DNA of 42,551 bases, taken from Pseudomonadota bacterium (GTDB taxonomy: Bacteria; Bdellovibrionota; UBA1018; CAIMNF01). The notes below the pieces were generated by a model. It was not told the origin of the DNA, did not search any database, and saw nothing but the letters and a program-made list of their open reading frames with translations. Positions 9,267 to 18,486 of the stretch are shown in pieces. The position numbers and the translations under genes were made by a program. Location: assembly GCA_027486675.1 (NCBI GenBank), contig JAIXOQ010000023.1:1-42551 (forward strand), given 5' to 3'. How positions within the stretch are numbered: the stretch's first letter is position 1; every line of letters starts with the position of its first letter.

Positions 9267-10353
9267 AGAAAACAAGCTTGATACAAAGAGCCTGATGCCC
9301 GATGCATCGGGAGTGAAACAAGCAATTGCAATCTTGCAAAGCGGTGGTTTAGTCGCACTCCCGACTGAGACTGTTTATGGACTTGCTGCCAACGCGCTGA
9401 ATGCACAGGCGGTTCAAAAAATTTTTGCTGCCAAAGAACGTCCTTCCTTTGACCCCCTGATTGTCCATGTTCCAGGGCCAACCCCAGATTGGGAGGAATG
9501 GGTTAGAATGGGATGGCTTGATTCTTCAGTCTTAAAAGAAAGAACACTGACCACACTGAATCTTTGGGCGAAAGATTATTGGCCAGGACCGCTCACGCTG
9601 ATTCTTCCGAAAGGAAATGCAATTCCAGACGCAGTCTCAAGCGGACTCACCACAGTTGGCATCAGGATGCCTCGAAGTGATGCGATGCAAAGCGTCCTCC
9701 AAGGAATTTCCTTTCCACTTGCAGCTCCAAGCGCAAATCGTTTTGGCCGGATTTCTCCCACAACCGCTTCCCACGTCTTAGAGGAACTCAACGGAAAGAT
9801 CGATGCGGTCTTAGATGGTGGCGCTTGCAATATCGGTGTTGAGTCCACGATCGTGCGGCCCCACTTCAAAGGAGAAGAGATCATTTCGCTTGAGATTCTG
9901 AGACCCGGCGCGATTGATCCCTCATCCCTCGCTGAATCTGGAAAAATCCCGATGCAGGCACCGAGCACAAAGCATTTCGAAAAAACAAATGCCCCGCTAG
10001 CTCCAGGAATGCTCGATTCTCACTATGCACCACGCACGCCGATGAAATGGGACCATGCGGGGGTCTCAGACCATGCGGGGGTCTCAGACCACTCAGGCTT
10101 AAGCCTTGCCGTGCTGGAGCTTCCGCACGCTGCGCCTCCGCCCGCTTCTTGGAGCAACAATACAAAAGTCTTAAAACACGCCAAGCTTTCCTCTGATCCG
10201 AACCAAGCGGCTCATGAACTTTATGCTGTCCTAAGGGACCTGGACGCACTCCAAGCAGACCTGATCTTGATCCTAGGATCGCTGCCTAAGCCTGAGGAGC
10301 ATCCTTTGTGGCACGGGATCTTAGATCGTTTGACGCGAGCGAGCCATCGATGA
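9256..10353 (+). CDS. tsaC: L-threonylcarbamoyladenylate synthase (Sua5/YrdC)
   Basis: This enzyme makes threonylcarbamoyl-AMP from threonine, bicarbonate and ATP for the t6A37 modification of ANN-decoding tRNAs. The YrdC domain occupies about the first 215 residues: ALPTETVYGLAANALN, IFAAKERPSFDPLIVHV, WPGPLTLIL, VGIRMPRSD, PLAAPSANRFGRISPT and VESTIV. The linker PGMLDSHYAPRTPM and a C-terminal Sua5 domain follow, so it is the long Sua5 form. The linker carries an 18-base tandem duplication (10051-10086). Start: ATG 9256 overlaps the murF end; an in-frame TTG at 9235 would add seven residues. The ATGA at 10350 couples it to the next gene. Confidence 0.9.
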   Translation: MSAKENKLDTKSLMPDASGVKQAIAILQSGGLVALPTETVYGLAANALNAQAVQKIFAAKERPSFDPLIVHVPGPTPDWEEWVRMGWLDSSVLKERTLTTLNLWAKDYWPGPLTLILPKGNAIPDAVSSGLTTVGIRMPRSDAMQSVLQGISFPLAAPSANRFGRISPTTASHVLEELNGKIDAVLDGGACNIGVESTIVRPHFKGEEIISLEILRPGAIDPSSLAESGKIPMQAPSTKHFEKTNAPLAPGMLDSHYAPRTPMKWDHAGVSDHAGVSDHSGLSLAVLELPHAAPPPASWSNNTKVLKHAKLSSDPNQAAHELYAVLRDLDALQADLILILGSLPKPEEHPLWHGILDRLTRASHR

Positions 10354-11408
10354 GATTAACTTTGCGCATATCTCTAATGTTCATGACCTTCCTGATTCAG
10401 ATGAATGGGTTCGCCAAGCCTTTTGAATTTCAAAAACCAAATCGAATGTGCTCACTCGACGTAGAAAGCCGGACTTACTCAAAGAGACTGGATCAAAACC
10501 TCAAACGACCTTGTGATCACTGCGATCCCCCTGACTTGAGAGAAGAAACAAAAAATCTATTTGATGATCGGTGCTTTTCTGAATCGACGCGGCGCTACTC
10601 ACCGGACACAGCTCAATACTCCGTATGCAAAGGTGGAGAACTAAAATCATCCAAGAAACCCTGTATTACCGCACAATACGCGAAAATGCTGGGTCACAGC
10701 TTTTCACTTATTCAAAAATGTGTGATTCGGAACGATACCCTGGCCCAGGGACTTTACTGGATGCTTTCTCATGAATCAGGATTCAGCCCCAACATTGAAA
10801 GTCCGACAAAAGCCGGGGGCGTAGGGCAACTGATTGGTGAACAGATTGATCATCTGATGGATCTTGATTCCTTGAAGGATCAAATCAAGACAAGCGCACT
10901 TGAAACCTCACGCTCCTCACCGGACTGTATCCAGGTTCGTGATCTCATGAACCATGCACAAGCTTTTGATTCGAGCTCATGCAATAGAACCCGAATCCCT
11001 CCAAACCCTCTGCTTGGAATGGTTTGGGCGTATATGACTCTGAAAGACAATGCAATTTCCCTAGATCGTTTCTTAAGGAGATCCTGTCCGCCTAAAAATC
11101 ACATTGGAAATCAGGCAGGATGCAAAGCGCTTAGAAATATGCAGGCCACGATCACGGCACAGAGCTACAATGCAGGCTGGGGCCACGTTTTAGGTGGCTA
11201 TCGCTATGCACTCAAAAAATGCGATGCGTTTCAAGATAATGCGGAATCTTGTATTAAAAAACGATTCAAGATCTTCACGCAGAGGAGATACAAGAAGTAT
11301 CCAAAAAGGACCACAGAAATCATCCGCTACGGGGACACTGTCTTCAGAAGAAAGAACGAGCTACAAGACGCTGCAAAAGCAAAGGGCATTCAATGTGGGA
11401 CGATTTAA
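10350..11408 (+). CDS. Secreted lytic-transglycosylase-like protein
   Basis: A 352-residue exported protein with a signal peptide (about residues 1-22, ending GFAKP). The SLT-type motif HESGFSPNIESPTKAGGVGQL places a probable catalytic glutamate at 142, and a later AQSYNAGWGHVLGG resembles the tyrosine/asparagine motif of goose-lysozyme-like transglycosylases. About a dozen cysteines in the mature part suggest several disulfides, fitting the DsbA-like protein encoded upstream. The role is likely peptidoglycan cleavage in the periplasm or extracellularly. ATG 10350 is chosen because it gives a clean signal peptide and an ATGA overlap; an in-frame upstream start at 10308 would mask the signal. 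Confidence 0.75.
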   Translation: MRLTLRISLMFMTFLIQMNGFAKPFEFQKPNRMCSLDVESRTYSKRLDQNLKRPCDHCDPPDLREETKNLFDDRCFSESTRRYSPDTAQYSVCKGGELKSSKKPCITAQYAKMLGHSFSLIQKCVIRNDTLAQGLYWMLSHESGFSPNIESPTKAGGVGQLIGEQIDHLMDLDSLKDQIKTSALETSRSSPDCIQVRDLMNHAQAFDSSSCNRTRIPPNPLLGMVWAYMTLKDNAISLDRFLRRSCPPKNHIGNQAGCKALRNMQATITAQSYNAGWGHVLGGYRYALKKCDAFQDNAESCIKKRFKIFTQRRYKKYPKRTTEIIRYGDTVFRRKNELQDAAKAKGIQCGTI

Positions 11409-11736
11409 TCTCGAACGAATCATTCTATTTCTAAGTCTGACGATAGCTGCAGGAGTAACTCAGTCACAAACTCTAGGGAAAAGCGCACTGCAGGAAGAAA
11501 TCGATCAGTATTTTAAGGAGCAAACTGAAATAAGAAAGATCACAGAAGAGGACAGGGCAGTTCTTGAGGTCATCACAGAATGTGCTGCCGATTTAGATGA
11601 AAGACTTTCCTGCAAAGAGCGGGTTGCTCAACTCAGTCTGAGTCGTGATTTTCATTCCGATGCCGGCGAAGGGTCTACTGCGCTGATCGACGACTTTATA
11701 AAGTTTTATAGCAAAAAATGCGCTATGGAGAAATGA
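11395..11736 (+). CDS. Small exported protein of unknown function
   Basis: About 113 residues from a GTG at 11395, preceded by AAAGGG eight bases upstream. The N-terminus (RFNLERIILFLSLTIAAGVTQSQT) is a signal peptide. The mature part is charged and helical with three cysteines. An in-frame ATG at 11194 lies deep in the upstream gene and would yield a basic, unlikely N-terminal extension. It overlaps the transglycosylase-like gene by 14 bases and ends 14 bases inside the convergent NHL gene. No family recognised. Confidence 0.55.
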   Translation: MGRFNLERIILFLSLTIAAGVTQSQTLGKSALQEEIDQYFKEQTEIRKITEEDRAVLEVITECAADLDERLSCKERVAQLSLSRDFHSDAGEGSTALIDDFIKFYSKKCAMEK

Positions 11737-13600
11737 GCGGCGTACCAGAGGGAGAGAATCTCTGGATGCGATTGTTCAGAGTGTCGCCCACCAAGATATT
11801 TCCAGTCGATTCTACTACGACCGAAAATGGGCTTTTTAACTTTCCGATGGGTTCACCGACGCTCCCGATCTGGCCCAGGTAAACCCCACCGTTACTGAAA
11901 CGTTGAATCCGGTTGTTTCCAGAATCCGCGATCAGAATATTTGGAGAAAACGCCCCACCCGAATATTCAAGCGCTAGTCCGTAAGGACCGGAAAACTGCC
12001 CGTTACCATTACCACTTCCCCCAAATTGAGCGATAAACGCTCCACTCGAACTCAGTCGCTGAACACGATTATTCCCGGCATCGACCACGAGAATAGTTCC
12101 TGTCACCTCGACCGCAATTCCTCTTGGACCACTGAGCTGCCCGGGAGCTGATCCTAATGTTCCAAAGGATGTGATGAAGCTGCCGGTAGCAGAAAAACGC
12201 ACGATGCGATGGTTGAGACTGTCAGAGACCAAAATCGTTCCGGCCGGTTCGATGGCGATCCCTCTGGGTGTATTGAGTTGCCCAGGAGCACTCCCCTGAC
12301 TACCCCATGCCGAGATGAAATCTCCGTTGGGTGAAAAACGTTGGATTCGATGGTTAAAAATGTCGGCAACCAAGATATTCCCATTTGCTTCAATCGCAAC
12401 GGCGCCCGGAAAACGAAATTTCCCTTCGGTCGATCCAAAACTTCCAAATGAATTGATCAGCGAACCAGTGGATGAAAATCTTTGGACCCGGTGATTGTAG
12501 GTATCGGCGACGATGATTCTGCCTATAGAGTCCACCACTATTCCATAAGGTGATGCGAGTTGTCCTAGTGCAGCTTGTGCAACTCCGATTTTTCCTGCGG
12601 CATACTCAAAGATATTTGGAGGCGCATGAAATCTTTGTATTCGAGCGTTCTGCGAATCGACGACAACAATGTCCCCACCTGAATCCAGCATGACTCCAGC
12701 AGGACTCATGAACTGCCCAACTTGGTTTCCTTCGACACCAAAACCTGAAATGTATTCACCTGCGGCGGTAAAACGCATCACTCTTTGATAGCCCGTATCA
12801 GAAACGACAATATTCCCGTCCGAATCGACGGCGACTTGATTGACGGCAGAAAACTGTCCTTGGGCTGTCCCACCGGAACCAAACCCATTCTCATAAACAC
12901 CCGCAGAGCTAAAACGTTTTACGCGATTGTTCGCAGTGTCAGAAATGAGGATAGTGCCTGATGCTTCTACTGCAATCGACACGGGTGCACTCACGTTTGC
13001 ATCGCCCGCGACTGAAGTGTCAAACTGAGCCAAAAATAAGCCTGCAGGCGTAAATCGCTGCACCCGATGCAGGGTGCGGTCCACGACCAAGATCGTACCG
13101 GAGGGTTCTACTGCGAGCGCTGACATGCTTTGAAACTGACCATCCGCTGTCCCACTGGAACCAAACTGAGACACATAGAGTCCACTCGAGCTGAACCTTT
13201 GGATTCTTAGGTTTCCAGCATCAGCAACCAGGATGTTTCCGCTTGATTCAATCGCAACCGCAACAGGAGCATTGAGCAAACCATCCGTAGAGCCGAGTGT
13301 TCCAAACGATTGAGAGAATGCACCGGATGAAGTAAATACCGCGATGCGATTGCGACCGGAATCCGCAACGAAGTAGCGCCCATCACTGGCTTTTGCAACC
13401 GCCTTGGGCGCAACAAAACGACTTGGACTCATCCCAAAGGGTACGCCGGAGCTTTCGTTCATGACCGCCTGCCACCAGGGGCCTGCATCAGAACCTGGAG
13501 GCGGGCCTTGATCAAAACCAATACTCCCAAGAACCTTTTTCTTGGAGCAAGCGCCCGTCATTACCAGTAACAAAAGCAAAAAGCCGAAACGAAAGGTCAT
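11723..13600 (-). CDS. NHL-repeat lipoprotein (12 repeats)
   Basis: A 625-residue lipoprotein. The signal and lipobox MTGAC end near residue 18. The rest is about 12 consecutive NHL repeats of roughly 45 residues with the core pattern P-x-G/A-x-A-x-E/D-x-x-G-x-I-x-V-x-D-x-x-N-x-R-I/V-Q-R-F followed by F-G-x-x-G-x-x-x-G-Q. Twelve repeats could form two six-bladed beta propellers or one large scaffold. These domains normally mediate protein, ligand or carbohydrate contact, and no catalytic motif is visible. Start: ATG 13600 fits the lipobox; an ATG 17 codons further upstream is less likely. The start region sits in a strong hairpin, listed separately. Located downstream of hppA on the same strand. 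Confidence 0.8.
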   Translation of the reverse strand: MTFRFGFLLLLLVMTGACSKKKVLGSIGFDQGPPPGSDAGPWWQAVMNESSGVPFGMSPSRFVAPKAVAKASDGRYFVADSGRNRIAVFTSSGAFSQSFGTLGSTDGLLNAPVAVAIESSGNILVADAGNLRIQRFSSSGLYVSQFGSSGTADGQFQSMSALAVEPSGTILVVDRTLHRVQRFTPAGLFLAQFDTSVAGDANVSAPVSIAVEASGTILISDTANNRVKRFSSAGVYENGFGSGGTAQGQFSAVNQVAVDSDGNIVVSDTGYQRVMRFTAAGEYISGFGVEGNQVGQFMSPAGVMLDSGGDIVVVDSQNARIQRFHAPPNIFEYAAGKIGVAQAALGQLASPYGIVVDSIGRIIVADTYNHRVQRFSSTGSLINSFGSFGSTEGKFRFPGAVAIEANGNILVADIFNHRIQRFSPNGDFISAWGSQGSAPGQLNTPRGIAIEPAGTILVSDSLNHRIVRFSATGSFITSFGTLGSAPGQLSGPRGIAVEVTGTILVVDAGNNRVQRLSSSGAFIAQFGGSGNGNGQFSGPYGLALEYSGGAFSPNILIADSGNNRIQRFSNGGVYLGQIGSVGEPIGKLKSPFSVVVESTGNILVGDTLNNRIQRFSPSGTPLISP

Positions 13601-13633
13601 AAACACTCCGACCTTTAGTATCCGGCTTTTTTT
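13578..13633 (-). promoter_or_regulatory. Nested hairpin around the start codon of the NHL gene
   Basis: Outer arms are AAAAAGCCG (13578-13586) and CGGCTTTT with extra T (13623-13633). Inner arms are AAAGGTC (13592-13598) and GACCTTT (13610-13616). Read on the minus strand, the GGAG ribosome site and most of the ATG (13598-13600) fall in the apical loop and the adjacent stem edge, and the 3' arm encodes the first codons and ends in a T-rich run. It could act as a terminator/attenuator for hppA readthrough or regulate NHL translation. Visible pairing is certain; function is inferred. Confidence 0.5.
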
Positions 13634-13694
13634 GTCACAAGCGGTAGTCACCCACCGCTCGCGAATGAGTCAAAATTCTGACTGCCTCTGTGAT

Positions 13695-15773
13695 CTACAG
13701 TGTCGCGATCAAAGGAGCAATCAAGAGAGACACAACGCTCATGACCTTAATCAAAATCGCAATCCCAGGACCAGAAGTATCCTTGAACGGATCACCCACC
13801 ATATCGCCCACGACCGCAGACTTGTGTGTTTCACTGCCCTTGAGATGGCCCGGAAGTTTTCCTTTTTCGATAAACTTCTTCGCATTGTCCCAAGCACCGC
13901 CCGCATTAGCCATGTACAGCGACAACGTCGCGCCTACTGCTAACGATCCCGCAAGTAATCCGGCGAGGGCCGCAGGTCCCATCAAGAAACCTACTCCAAC
14001 CGGTGCGAGTACTGCGATCAGCCCGGGCAAGACCATTTCACGAAGCGCTGCCGCTGTCGCGATATCTACAATTTTTTTAGGTTCAGGATCAGCCTTCAGC
14101 TCCTTAAGACCTGGAATCTCGCGAAACTGGCGACGGATTTCTTCGACAATTGCACCTGCTGCCCGACCCACTGCAAGCATCGTCGTCGATCCGACCAAAA
14201 ATGGCAGAATAGAACCGAGCAAGATACCGATCAAGATTTTTGGTTCTGTCAGGACAAGAGATAGATCCTCTAAACCTTCCAGAGCTCGGGTGTGATTTAC
14301 TTCCATGTTAAACGCACTAAAGAGCGCAAGAACGGTGAGAATGGCCGAACCAATTGCAAATCCCTTACCGATTGCGGCAGTGGTATTTCCAACCGAGTCG
14401 AGCTCATCGGTGATGTCCCGCACTTCTTTTCCAAGACCCGACATCTCTGAGATCCCGCCCGCGTTATCAGAAATGGGTCCGTAGGCATCAACGGTCATCA
14501 CGACTGCCGTACCACCCAACATTCCAACAGCTGACAACGCAATCCCGTAGAGGCCTAAATAGTGATCAGCAAGATAAGCAACACCCGAAACAACCAACAT
14601 CGGAATCGCTACCGATTCCATCCCAACAGCTAAGCCTTGAATGAGGTTAGTGCCTGCGCCTGTGATCGAAGCCTGCGCGATTTTTGCTACGGGAGACGCG
14701 GACGTATAGTAATCGGTCACAAGCCCAATGATCGCACCACCTACCGCACCAAGAGCGATCACAGCACTTACATACTGAGTGACCTGAAGAAGATTCATGA
14801 CAACGACCGATACCACGGTCAGAAGAATAGGCGGCAATATCAATGCGCCCCTCAAGACCGTCGCAGGATTCATGCCTCTCATCGCTCTTGCGACAAAGAT
14901 ACAAACGATCGATACAGCAAGCCCAAGTCCTGACAACAACAGTGGCAATCCGGTTGCGATGATTTGGTTGGTCGAAGGATCTCCATCTACACCAATCAAC
15001 TGCGGAATCTGTCCACTCGATGCCGTCATTGCAATTGCCATTGCAGCGACGATTGCTGCAATCATGGATTCATAAATGTCTGCACCCATGCCTGCGACAT
15101 CACCCACATTATCGCCCACGTTGTCGGCGACTACGCCTGGATTTCGTGGGTCATCTTCAGGGATCCCTTCAATCACTTTGCCCGCGATGTCTGAACCTAC
15201 ATCGGCTGCCTTGGTGTAAATTCCGCCACCGATCCGCGCAAAGAGTGCAATGGATGAAGCCCCCACTGCAAATGAATGCAAAATAGGGCTCACTTCTGCG
15301 TGATTTTTAAAGATTAAATAGAGTGCACCTAACCCAATCAAACCTAATGCCGCGACCGACAACCCCATCACAGAGCCTCCGTCGAGAGCCGTCAAAAGAG
15401 CATTGGCTTTTACCTTAGTTCTTGCCGCTTCTGCGGTGCGAACGTTTGCGTAAGTAGCGCCTTTCATTCCAATAAATCCAGCAAGCAGACTCAAAAATGC
15501 GCCCAAAACAAAGGAAGAAGCCGCAAGGATTCCGAGTGCGTAGGTCAGCGCGAAAAAGACGACGACCGTATAGACAGCGAGCACTTTGTATTGCCGAGTG
15601 AGAAACGCCATCGAACCTTCACGGATATACCCGGCAATACGCTGCATCGTTTCGTTTCCTTCGGGCAGACCTTTCACGCGAAAGAAGAAGTAGGCTGCGA
15701 AAAAGAGCCCAATGACGCCAAATACGATCGGGGTGATCATCCAATTGTTCCAATGCTGTAATGCCAAATCCAT
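13695..15773 (-). CDS. hppA: Membrane-bound ion-pumping pyrophosphatase, K+-dependent type
   Basis: A 692-residue integral membrane protein that hydrolyses cytoplasmic pyrophosphate and pumps H+ (or Na+). The family signatures are intact: [22 protein letters not shown] from residue 191, DNVGDNVGD at 217-225, [12 protein letters not shown] near 429, and [13 protein letters not shown] in the C-terminal catalytic segment. In the diagnostic [10 protein letters not shown] segment (462-471) the residues are Ala466 and Gly469, the pattern of the K+-dependent subfamily, whereas K+-independent enzymes have Lys and Thr. Whether it pumps H+ or Na+ is not settled here. It is divergent from rplU, separated by 167 bases. 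Confidence 0.93.
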   Translation of the reverse strand: MDLALQHWNNWMITPIVFGVIGLFFAAYFFFRVKGLPEGNETMQRIAGYIREGSMAFLTRQYKVLAVYTVVVFFALTYALGILAASSFVLGAFLSLLAGFIGMKGATYANVRTAEAARTKVKANALLTALDGGSVMGLSVAALGLIGLGALYLIFKNHAEVSPILHSFAVGASSIALFARIGGGIYTKAADVGSDIAGKVIEGIPEDDPRNPGVVADNVGDNVGDVAGMGADIYESMIAAIVAAMAIAMTASSGQIPQLIGVDGDPSTNQIIATGLPLLLSGLGLAVSIVCIFVARAMRGMNPATVLRGALILPPILLTVVSVVVMNLLQVTQYVSAVIALGAVGGAIIGLVTDYYTSASPVAKIAQASITGAGTNLIQGLAVGMESVAIPMLVVSGVAYLADHYLGLYGIALSAVGMLGGTAVVMTVDAYGPISDNAGGISEMSGLGKEVRDITDELDSVGNTTAAIGKGFAIGSAILTVLALFSAFNMEVNHTRALEGLEDLSLVLTEPKILIGILLGSILPFLVGSTTMLAVGRAAGAIVEEIRRQFREIPGLKELKADPEPKKIVDIATAAALREMVLPGLIAVLAPVGVGFLMGPAALAGLLAGSLAVGATLSLYMANAGGAWDNAKKFIEKGKLPGHLKGSETHKSAVVGDMVGDPFKDTSGPGIAILIKVMSVVSLLIAPLIATL

Positions 15774-15940
15774 TTCCGTATCTCCAATGATTTTCGTTCG
15801 GTGTTTCCGGGATCCTTTACTATCCTTTCCGCCCTCAGATGCAGCAATAGCGAAATGAGATACACGAGCCTAATTGAACTGAAATATCTCTACTTAGAAT
15901 GCTTGACACTCGGGGTTGGGTCCGGCAGACCTGATCGTCT

Positions 15941-16420
15941 ATGTACGCAGTGATGGAGACGGGCGGGAAGCAACTTCGCGTCCAAAAGGGAGATATTGTT
16001 GAGATCGAGAAACTAGACGGCGATGTCGGGAGCAAGATCGCTTTTGATAAGATCTTGTTCTGCAGCCAGCCTCAAGAAGGACAGTCCGAGGTATTTATCG
16101 GACAGCCCTACTTAAGTGGCGCGACAGTGACCGGCGAAATCTTGGCTCAGGGTCGTGGCGATAAAGTGCGCATCGTGAAGATGAAGCGCCGTAAGCAATA
16201 CCGCAGAACACAAGGACATCGTCAGTTCCAGACCCAAATTCTAGTAACCAGTGTTTCGAATGGTTTAGGAATTCAAGAGGCTCTTTCGGATACTGAAAAG
16301 AAAGCTACGCTTGCAACCTTCTTCACGAACTTGAAGCCAAAAGGCCCAAAGCGCACGTTGAAGAAAGTGACTGCTCGCACAACAAAAAAACCTGCCGTAA
16401 AAGCAGCGAAAAAGAACTAG
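15941..16420 (+). CDS. rplU: 50S ribosomal protein bL21
   Basis: The N-terminal 102 residues are standard bL21: MYAVMETGGKQLRVQKGD, then VTGEILAQGRGDKVRIVKMKRRKQYRRTQGHRQ with the usual KxRRxYxRxxGHRQ ending. At 159 residues the protein is about 55 longer than the common form. The extra C-terminus is low complexity, rich in Lys, Ala and Thr, and probably contacts rRNA. It is the first gene of the rplU-rpmA-obgE cluster. No convincing Shine-Dalgarno precedes the ATG. A TTGACA at 15903 exists but lies too close to the start codon to be assigned as its promoter with confidence. Confidence 0.93.
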   Translation: MYAVMETGGKQLRVQKGDIVEIEKLDGDVGSKIAFDKILFCSQPQEGQSEVFIGQPYLSGATVTGEILAQGRGDKVRIVKMKRRKQYRRTQGHRQFQTQILVTSVSNGLGIQEALSDTEKKATLATFFTNLKPKGPKRTLKKVTARTTKKPAVKAAKKN

Positions 16421-16441
16421 AGACAGGAGCACCTCACAGTC

Positions 16442-16705
16442 ATGGCACACAAAAAAGCCGGTGGGAGTACCAGGAACGGTCGCGATAGTAATCCTAAGAT
16501 GCTGGGCGTGAAGCGCTACGGCGGTCAGTTTGTAAAAGCTGGCGAAATCATCGTGCGCCAACGCGGAACAAAATTTCACCCAGGGACCAATGTCGGTCTA
16601 GGTCGGGATTTCACCCTGTTTGCACTCGCACCAGGATTCGTGAAGTTTGAACATAAAGATCAAAAAAGAAAAAAAATCTCGGTCCACCCGCAAGTTGCGG
16701 CATAG
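16442..16705 (+). CDS. rpmA: 50S ribosomal protein bL27
   Basis: An 87-residue bL27. The family hallmark [19 protein letters not shown] is at the N-terminus, followed by [28 protein letters not shown]. The N-terminus starts directly with AHKKAGG, so there is no cleavable extension of the Firmicutes kind. The protein sits at the peptidyl-transferase centre. It follows rplU by 21 bases with AGGAG about 12 bases before the ATG. Confidence 0.95.
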   Translation: MAHKKAGGSTRNGRDSNPKMLGVKRYGGQFVKAGEIIVRQRGTKFHPGTNVGLGRDFTLFALAPGFVKFEHKDQKRKKISVHPQVAA

Positions 16706-16730
16706 GTCCGAGGTCGATTTCAAAAATTTT

Positions 16731-16766
16731 AATCGGCGCCAAGGAGGGCTACTCCTGGCGCCGATT
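16731..16766 (+). promoter_or_regulatory. Strong hairpin between rpmA and obgE
   Basis: Left arm 16731-16746 and right arm 16752-16766 pair almost perfectly around GGCGCC with a single unpaired base and a five-base loop (GGCTA). It sits in the 78-base gap and is followed by a short, poor T stretch (GTGTTTCTGAGG), so it is more likely an attenuator, processing site or 3'-end stabiliser than a clean intrinsic terminator. It would allow rpmA and obgE to be expressed at different levels. Confidence 0.55.
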
Positions 16767-16783
16767 GTGTTTCTGAGGCAAAA

Positions 16784-17839
16784 ATGCGTTTTATTGACGA
16801 GGCCAAGATTAAGGTCATCGGGGGCCACGGAGGCCGGGGCTGTGTCAGCTTCTGGCGGGAAAAATTCGTGGCTCGTGGCGGACCGGACGGAGGCGATGGA
16901 GGCGACGGCGGTGCTGTCATCTTTGTTGCGTCTACTCGTATCTCTACACTGCAAGACCTTCGATACAAACGCACCTACCAGGCGCCCAATGGCGAAGGCG
17001 GCAGCGGTGCAAACAAAGCGGGCCGAGATGGAATTGACATCGAAGTGTTGGTCCCGATTGGCACGATGCTAAAAGACTTTGAAACTTCAGAACTGATCTG
17101 TGACTTCACTGAGGAAGGACAGAGGTTTGTTGTTGCAAAGGGCGGACGCGGAGGAAAAGGGAACTCCCACTTTGTCACCAGCACCTACCAGGCACCCCGA
17201 CATGCGCAACCCGGGGAAGAGGGGACAGTTCGGGAACTCAAAGTTGAACTGAAGCTACTCGCGGATGTTGGCCTTGTGGGGTATCCGAATGCAGGAAAAT
17301 CGACGCTCATTTCTCGCGTCAGCGCGGCCCATCCAAAAATTGCAGACTACCCTTTCACAACACTGGTCCCAAACTTAGGCGTCGTGTTCGTAGATCAGTA
17401 TCAGAGTTTCGTCGTAGCCGACGTGCCTGGTTTGATCGAAGGTGCACATCGTGGAGCGGGACTCGGTACTCGATTCCTAAAACACCTAGAACGCACTCGT
17501 TCCTTGGTGCACTTGCTCGACGGCACACATTTGCTTGAATTTACGACTCGTCCTGATGATGAGGCCGGGGCAAGTATCGATAAAGCAGTGGAGGAATTGC
17601 TCCGACTTTACGGAGCAATTCGAAACGAGCTCGAACTCTTTAATCCGGAGTTGGCACAAAAAGAAGAAGTCGTTGTGATCAATAAGGCCGATCTTTTTGC
17701 GGGACAGCCTGAATTTCTTCCGCAGGTGGTTTTGGCACTCGAGAAAAAACTTGGAAAGCGTGCCTATGCAATTTCATGCGCTTCGGGTGAAGGAACCGCC
17801 GAACTCGTGAGTCTCTTATGGAGAATGCTCCATCCATGA
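16784..17839 (+). CDS. obgE: Obg-family GTPase
   Basis: Obg binds the 50S subunit and takes part in ribosome maturation and stress control. The 351-residue protein has the glycine-rich Obg fold (residues 1-158, GGHGGRGCVSFWREKF, GGPDGGDGGDGGAV, GGRGGKGN) and then a G domain: G1 GYPNAGKS 166-173, G2 PFTTLVPN, G3 DVPGLIEGAHRGAGLG, G4 NKAD and G5 SCASGEG. No large C-terminal OCT domain follows the G domain, the shorter Proteobacterial-like form. The GAGG six bases before the ATG supports the start. The next gene overlaps its end. Confidence 0.95.
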   Translation: MRFIDEAKIKVIGGHGGRGCVSFWREKFVARGGPDGGDGGDGGAVIFVASTRISTLQDLRYKRTYQAPNGEGGSGANKAGRDGIDIEVLVPIGTMLKDFETSELICDFTEEGQRFVVAKGGRGGKGNSHFVTSTYQAPRHAQPGEEGTVRELKVELKLLADVGLVGYPNAGKSTLISRVSAAHPKIADYPFTTLVPNLGVVFVDQYQSFVVADVPGLIEGAHRGAGLGTRFLKHLERTRSLVHLLDGTHLLEFTTRPDDEAGASIDKAVEELLRLYGAIRNELELFNPELAQKEEVVVINKADLFAGQPEFLPQVVLALEKKLGKRAYAISCASGEGTAELVSLLWRMLHP

Positions 17840-18486
17840 CTCCCCGAAATGAGGGGCAGCTTCTGGTTTTCGGAGGGGGATTTGATCCCCCGCACTTAGG
17901 CCATATCCAAGCCTTAAAAGACTGCATAACATTCGTGCGACCTAAAGCCGTCTTGATCCCTGTTTCAGCAGATCCTATTGGAAAGGCCGCGCGAGCAACG
18001 TTTGAGCAACGCCTCGCCATGGCGCGTTTGGCTTTTTCATCGTTCAACGCATCGGTTCTCGATTGGGAATTTACCCAAGGCATCCGATTTACGACGGATC
18101 TGTTAAACGTCATTCGGGATCGGTTTCATGTACCTACAACTTTTTGTGTAGGCGCGGATCAGGTGCTTCAGTTTGAGACTTGGAAAAACTTTCCAAAACT
18201 TCTATCTCAAACAAACTGGCTTGTCTTAGCGAGGCGTGGATTTAATGAAGCGGAACTTCAAACCAAAATTCATGCATGGAAACACAGTGGCTATTTTGGA
18301 ATTGGGAAAAAAGAAATCACGATATTACCCACCGAAGCTTTAGAAATCAGCTCGACGGAAGTCCGAAGCCTCATTGAGCGGGACGAGATGAGTCGTGCTT
18401 CAGAATTAGTTACCAGGGAAGTATTTAGTTTTATAGAAAAGGAAGGTCTTTATGGTTCAAGAAACACCAACTCTGTTCGTCGATAG
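17836..18486 (+). CDS. nadD: Nicotinate-nucleotide adenylyltransferase
   Basis: NadD converts nicotinate mononucleotide and ATP to deamido-NAD. Nucleotidyltransferase motifs are GGGFDPPHLGH near the N-terminus and EISSTEVRSLI (the SSTxxR variant) near the C-terminus; FCVGADQVLQFETWKNFPKLL is the usual middle segment. Start: ATG 17836 overlaps the obgE stop (ATGA) and gives a normal distance to the HxGH motif, while ATG 17818 would add six residues. It overlaps rsfS by 35 bases. The nadD-rsfS-rlmH order is typical of many bacteria. Confidence 0.9.
   Translation: MTPRNEGQLLVFGGGFDPPHLGHIQALKDCITFVRPKAVLIPVSADPIGKAARATFEQRLAMARLAFSSFNASVLDWEFTQGIRFTTDLLNVIRDRFHVPTTFCVGADQVLQFETWKNFPKLLSQTNWLVLARRGFNEAELQTKIHAWKHSGYFGIGKKEITILPTEALEISSTEVRSLIERDEMSRASELVTREVFSFIEKEGLYGSRNTNSVRR

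Noticed and set aside
13690-14295. 201-codon plus-strand open frame inside hppA
   Set aside because: It lies antisense to a clearly conserved membrane pyrophosphatase; it is a shadow of that gene.
15903-15931. TTGACA as promoter of rplU
   Set aside because: The matching -10 would be only ten or so bases before the ATG and has a poor hexamer; not supported.
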